Below are positions 13,276 to 15,948 of a stretch of DNA of 15,948 nt, piece by piece. Origin of the DNA: Candidatus Solibacter sp. GTDB lineage: Bacteria; Acidobacteriota; Terriglobia; Bryobacterales; Bryobacteraceae. Position 1 is the first letter of the stretch; the number at the start of each line of letters is the position of its first letter. The notes under the pieces are model-generated. The model was not told the DNA's origin. It saw only the letters and a program-made list of their open reading frames with translations, and searched no databases. Both the position numbers and the translations under genes were made by a program. The stretch lies in contig JADGNT010000021.1 of NCBI GenBank assembly GCA_017883345.1, positions 1 through 15,948 on the forward strand, read 5' to 3'.

Positions 13276-14283
13276 ATGGGCAAGCCCGCCCCGGTCATTA
13301 ACAAGGTCAGCCGCCTCCTGCTCGCCTGGTACGCCCGCGGCCATCGCGATCTTCCCTGGCGCAACACGCGCGATCCGTACCCCATCTGGGTCAGCGAGAT
13401 CATGCTCCAACAGACCCGCGCTCAGGCCGTCATCCCGTACTATCATCGCTTCCTGGAGCGCTTCCCCAACGTTTCCGCCCTGGCCGCCGCCGCCGAAGAC
13501 GCTGTGCTAGCCCTGTGGAGCGGCCTCGGCTACTACTCGCGCGCGCGCAATCTGCGACTAGCCGCGCAGCGCATCGCCGCCGCCGGCGGCTTCCCGCGGG
13601 ACTATGCCGCCATCCGCGCCCTCCCCGGCATCGGAGATTACACCGCCGCCGCCGTGGGCAGCATCGCGTTCGACCTGCCCTTCGCCGTGCTGGACGGCAA
13701 CGTGCTCCGCGTGGTGGCGCGCGTGACCAACGATCCTGGCGATATCTCCGCCGGCCGCACCCGCGAACGTTTCCGCGAAATCGCGCAGCAGTGGCTGGAC
13801 CCGCGCCAGCCCGGCCATTTCAACCAGGCCCTGATGGAACTCGGCGCCACCGTCTGCCTGCCGCGCCATCCGCTCTGCCTGGTCTGCCCGCTCGCCGCCT
13901 ATTGCCTCGCGCGCCAGGCAGGCACCGCCGCGCAACTGCCGGTGAAATTGCGCAAGACCGACCCCGTCCGGCTCAGCGGCACTCTGCTGGTGGTGCGCAA
14001 TCGCGGCCGCATCCTGCTGCGCCAACGCGACGCCGCGGCAAGCCGCATGGCGGGATTCTGGGATCTGCCCGCGCCCGAAGACCTCCCCGCCGCCAAAATC
14101 GGCACGCGCATCGGCGACATCCGCCATACCATCACCCACCACCACTACCGGCTGGAAGTGCGCAGCGCCACCGCCCGACTGCCGGATCGGGACGGCTTTC
14201 GCTGGTTCAAAATCGCACAACTTGCCGAAATTCCCTTCAGTACCACGGCGCGCAAGGCGCTCCACCTGGCGGGGATCGTTTAG
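13276..14283 (+). CDS. mutY: A/G-specific adenine DNA glycosylase MutY
   Basis: MutY removes adenine mispaired with 8-oxoguanine, a cytoplasmic base-excision repair step. The protein (335 residues from ATG 13276) shows the full set of marks: E41 in WVSEIMLQQT, the helix-hairpin-helix ALPGIGDYTAAAV (115-127), the catalytic D140 in VLDGNV, and a 4Fe-4S loop C194-x6-C201-x2-C204-x5-C210. A C-terminal NUDIX-like 8-oxoG recognition domain follows (about 230-335). In its recognition loop the usual Phe-Ser-His reads Ile-Thr-His (HTITHHHYRLEV). A start at TTG 13255 is also possible: it adds seven residues and has GAGGGG six bases upstream, while ATG 13276 has no ribosome site; the ATG matches the usual MutY N-terminus better. 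The gene follows the S24 gene by 38 bases (17 with the TTG) and is probably cotranscribed with it. Confidence 0.95.
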   Translation: MGKPAPVINKVSRLLLAWYARGHRDLPWRNTRDPYPIWVSEIMLQQTRAQAVIPYYHRFLERFPNVSALAAAAEDAVLALWSGLGYYSRARNLRLAAQRIAAAGGFPRDYAAIRALPGIGDYTAAAVGSIAFDLPFAVLDGNVLRVVARVTNDPGDISAGRTRERFREIAQQWLDPRQPGHFNQALMELGATVCLPRHPLCLVCPLAAYCLARQAGTAAQLPVKLRKTDPVRLSGTLLVVRNRGRILLRQRDAAASRMAGFWDLPAPEDLPAAKIGTRIGDIRHTITHHHYRLEVRSATARLPDRDGFRWFKIAQLAEIPFSTTARKALHLAGIV

Positions 14284-14380
14284 AAGTTGTGATAGTTTCG
14301 TAAAACTCTCAGGATTAAGGACATTTCACCCCAAGCATCGAGTGAATTGCGAGCCGCCGGTGTTTAGATAGGGGATAGAC

Positions 14381-15802
14381 ATGGAACGCAAAAGAAAGCT
14401 GTATATCGCCAAAGTGGCCGTGATTATGGGCGCCATCCCCGTGCTCCTCTGGGCGTATGAATATGGACCCGATCCCGGCTATTCGGGTGTACCGAAGGAA
14501 CTCGGAACCTGCAACAACGCTCAGTGCCACCTCGGGACAACGAACGACCCGGCCAACAAGGGCAGCGTGAGCGTCGCATTTCCAGGCGGGCAAACGTATG
14601 TGCCCGGCGTGAAACAACATCTCGTGGTGACCATCGCAGACCCGGCGCAGCGCGCGTGGGGCTTCCAGTTGACCGCACGCCTCGCCAGTAACACCGCCAC
14701 GCTGGCTGGCACATTCGCATCCACCGACCAGAACACGACCCTGATGTGCTCTTTAAGCGATCTCAACGCCTTCCAAGCATTGCCCTTCGTGTCGGGAAAG
14801 ACGCAGACCTGCCCCGCATCCATGACACTGCAATACATGGAGCACAGCCAAGCCGGCTACAACGCCAGCAAGGGCCATACCGGATCGCAGACTTATGAGT
14901 TCGACTGGACGCCACCCGCCACGAACTCCGGTAACGTCATCGTTTACGTCTCCGGCAACGCCGCCAACGGCGATCTCACGGTGAACGGCGACCACATCTA
15001 CAACACCTCGTTCACGCTGACGCCCGCGGCCGCCGGAGGTCCCCCCGAAATTACTCCGAACGGTGTGGTCAGCGCCGGCGCGTTCGGCGGCTTCGCCTCG
15101 GTGGCCCCCGGTTCCTGGATTGAGATCTACGGGACCAATCTCTCTACCACCACTCGCCTCTGGGCCGGCGCCGATTTCAGCGGTACCCAAGCGCCTACTT
15201 CGCTGGACAACGTCAAGGTGACCATTGGCGGGCAGGCGGCCTTCATCGATTACATCAGCCCAACCCAAGTGAACGCGCAAGTGCCGTCCGGCACGCCCAC
15301 GGGTGCGCAGCAGATCACCGTTTCCACTCCTGCCGGCGCCAGCTCCGCCTACAACATCACCGTCAACACCCTGCAACCCGGCCTGCTCGCGCCCTCTTCG
15401 TTTATCGTCGGCGGCAAGCAGTACGTGGTGGCGCTGTTCGCCGATGGCACCTACGTCCTGCCTCCGAACGCGATCCCAGGAATCCCTTCGCGCCAGGCCA
15501 AACCCGGCGAAACCATCGTGATCTACGGCATAGGCTTCGGCACCGTGCTCGATTCGGGCAACCAGAATATCCCCGCCGGCACGATTGTCACCGATTCCAA
15601 CACGCTCTCTAACTCCTTCTCGATGGATTTCGGCGGCTCCTCCGCGACCCTCTCGTACTCCGGCCTTGCGCCGAGCTTCGTCGGGCTCTACCAATTCAAC
15701 GTCGTGGTCCCCAGCGTGGCCAACAACGACCTGGTTCCCTTGAGCTTCAAGTTGAACGGCGCGAGTGGCTCGCAGACGCTCTTCACCGCCGTGCATAATT
15801 AG
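14381..15802 (+). CDS. Secreted protein with N-terminal CX4CH motif and Solibacter-type C-terminal domain
   Basis: This 473-residue protein has a signal-anchor or signal peptide (KLYIAKVAVIMGAIPVLLWAY, residues 6-26). Right after it comes YGPDPGYSGVPKELGTCNNAQCH. Related secreted proteins carry CxxCH at this place; here it is C44-x4-C49-H50, a spacing known from some c-type cytochromes. Residues about 62-215 form a Reeler-like/choice-of-anchor beta domain (VAFPGGQTYVPGVKQ, WGFQLTARL, YEFDWTPP). From about 225 to the end lies the Solibacter uncharacterised C-terminal domain, including ISPTQVNAQVPSG (292-304), PGETIVIYGIGFG (375-387) and GLYQFNVVVPSVANND (435-450). The role is unknown. It could be a surface electron-transfer or binding protein. 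It has a start at ATG 14381 with AGGGGA 8 bases upstream. The xseA start follows two bases after its stop. Confidence 0.8.
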   Translation: MERKRKLYIAKVAVIMGAIPVLLWAYEYGPDPGYSGVPKELGTCNNAQCHLGTTNDPANKGSVSVAFPGGQTYVPGVKQHLVVTIADPAQRAWGFQLTARLASNTATLAGTFASTDQNTTLMCSLSDLNAFQALPFVSGKTQTCPASMTLQYMEHSQAGYNASKGHTGSQTYEFDWTPPATNSGNVIVYVSGNAANGDLTVNGDHIYNTSFTLTPAAAGGPPEITPNGVVSAGAFGGFASVAPGSWIEIYGTNLSTTTRLWAGADFSGTQAPTSLDNVKVTIGGQAAFIDYISPTQVNAQVPSGTPTGAQQITVSTPAGASSAYNITVNTLQPGLLAPSSFIVGGKQYVVALFADGTYVLPPNAIPGIPSRQAKPGETIVIYGIGFGTVLDSGNQNIPAGTIVTDSNTLSNSFSMDFGGSSATLSYSGLAPSFVGLYQFNVVVPSVANNDLVPLSFKLNGASGSQTLFTAVHN

Positions 15803-15804
15803 GC

Positions 15805-15948
15805 GTGGAGCAATTCGACCTCGCCTTCGACCTCTTTCCGCAGCGCCGCGTCTTCAGCGTCAGCGAACTCAACGGCGCCATCCGCGCGATGCTCGACGGC
15901 GAGTTCTCCGATATTTCGGTGACCGGCGAAATCTCCGGCCTCAAACTC
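15805..15948 (+). CDS. xseA: Exodeoxyribonuclease VII large subunit (N-terminal part)
   Basis: The last 48 codons of the window encode MEQFDLAF followed by RRVFSVSELNGAIRAMLDG and ISVTGEISGLK, the characteristic start of the XseA OB-fold (nucleic-acid-binding) domain. The enzyme degrades single-stranded DNA together with the small XseB subunit in the cytoplasm. The start is GTG 15805, just two bases after the stop of the preceding secreted-protein gene, so the two are probably on one mRNA and may be translationally coupled. No separate promoter is visible. The rest of the gene is beyond the window, so integrity of the catalytic part cannot be judged. Confidence 0.9.
   Translation, partial: MEQFDLAFDLFPQRRVFSVSELNGAIRAMLDGEFSDISVTGEISGLKL

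Noticed and set aside
1..15948. tRNA, rRNA, CRISPR array or phage genes
   Set aside because: No cloverleaf, rRNA-like stretch, regularly spaced repeats or integrase/structural phage proteins were recognised in any gap.

Overview
The window is a high-GC bacterial chromosome segment, most likely from an acidobacterium of the Solibacter/Bryobacterales type. Two family signatures point there: a VWFA-related protein of the acidobacterial type (11161-12285) and a C-terminal domain of the kind first described in Solibacter (14381-15802). Exported catabolic enzymes with twin-arginine leaders and promoters placed almost on the start codon fit the same picture. This assignment is an inference from families; no rRNA or taxonomic marker gene is present.

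Layout. 1-100: C-terminal end of an unknown gene. 283-3366: a large secreted protein with two pectate-lyase-like beta-helix domains and a C-terminal beta-propeller. 3367-3954: 588 bases without a convincing gene. 3955-5196 (+): exported enolase-superfamily enzyme. 5322-6125 (+): exported isochorismatase-like cysteine hydrolase. 6129-7361 (-): second exported enolase-superfamily enzyme, of a different subtype. 7522-9030 (-): exported MmgE/PrpD-family protein, overlapped by four bases by a truncated cupin (9027-9311). About 9416-9600 (-): apparent remnant of a cyclic-nucleotide-binding domain. 9783-10841 (-): secreted YncE-like beta-propeller. 11161-12285 (+): VWFA-related protein, followed by a long perfect inverted repeat. 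12431-13237 (+): LexA-like S24 peptidase domain on a non-HTH N-terminal domain, directly followed by mutY (13276-14283). 14381-15802 (+): secreted protein with a possible CX4CH heme site. 15805-15948: start of xseA, cut by the window end.

How the parts fit. The first 9 kb looks like an accessory block for handling plant-type polysaccharide or sugar-acid substrates outside the cytoplasm: a polysaccharide-lyase-like protein, two acid-sugar dehydratase-like enzymes, a hydrolase, a PrpD-like dehydratase and a cupin relic, nearly all with export signals. Substrates cannot be read from the sequence. A roughly 60-base control block is present upstream of the second enolase-like gene and, in decayed form, upstream of the cupin relic; an 11-base core of it recurs upstream of the VWFA gene. 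The last 4 kb holds DNA-maintenance genes (S24 protein, mutY, xseA) around a lineage-specific secreted protein.

The most interesting candidate is the S24 protein. It keeps a LexA-type Ala-Gly bond and Ser/Lys pair at LexA-like spacing but has no visible DNA-binding domain, and it sits just before a DNA glycosylase gene.
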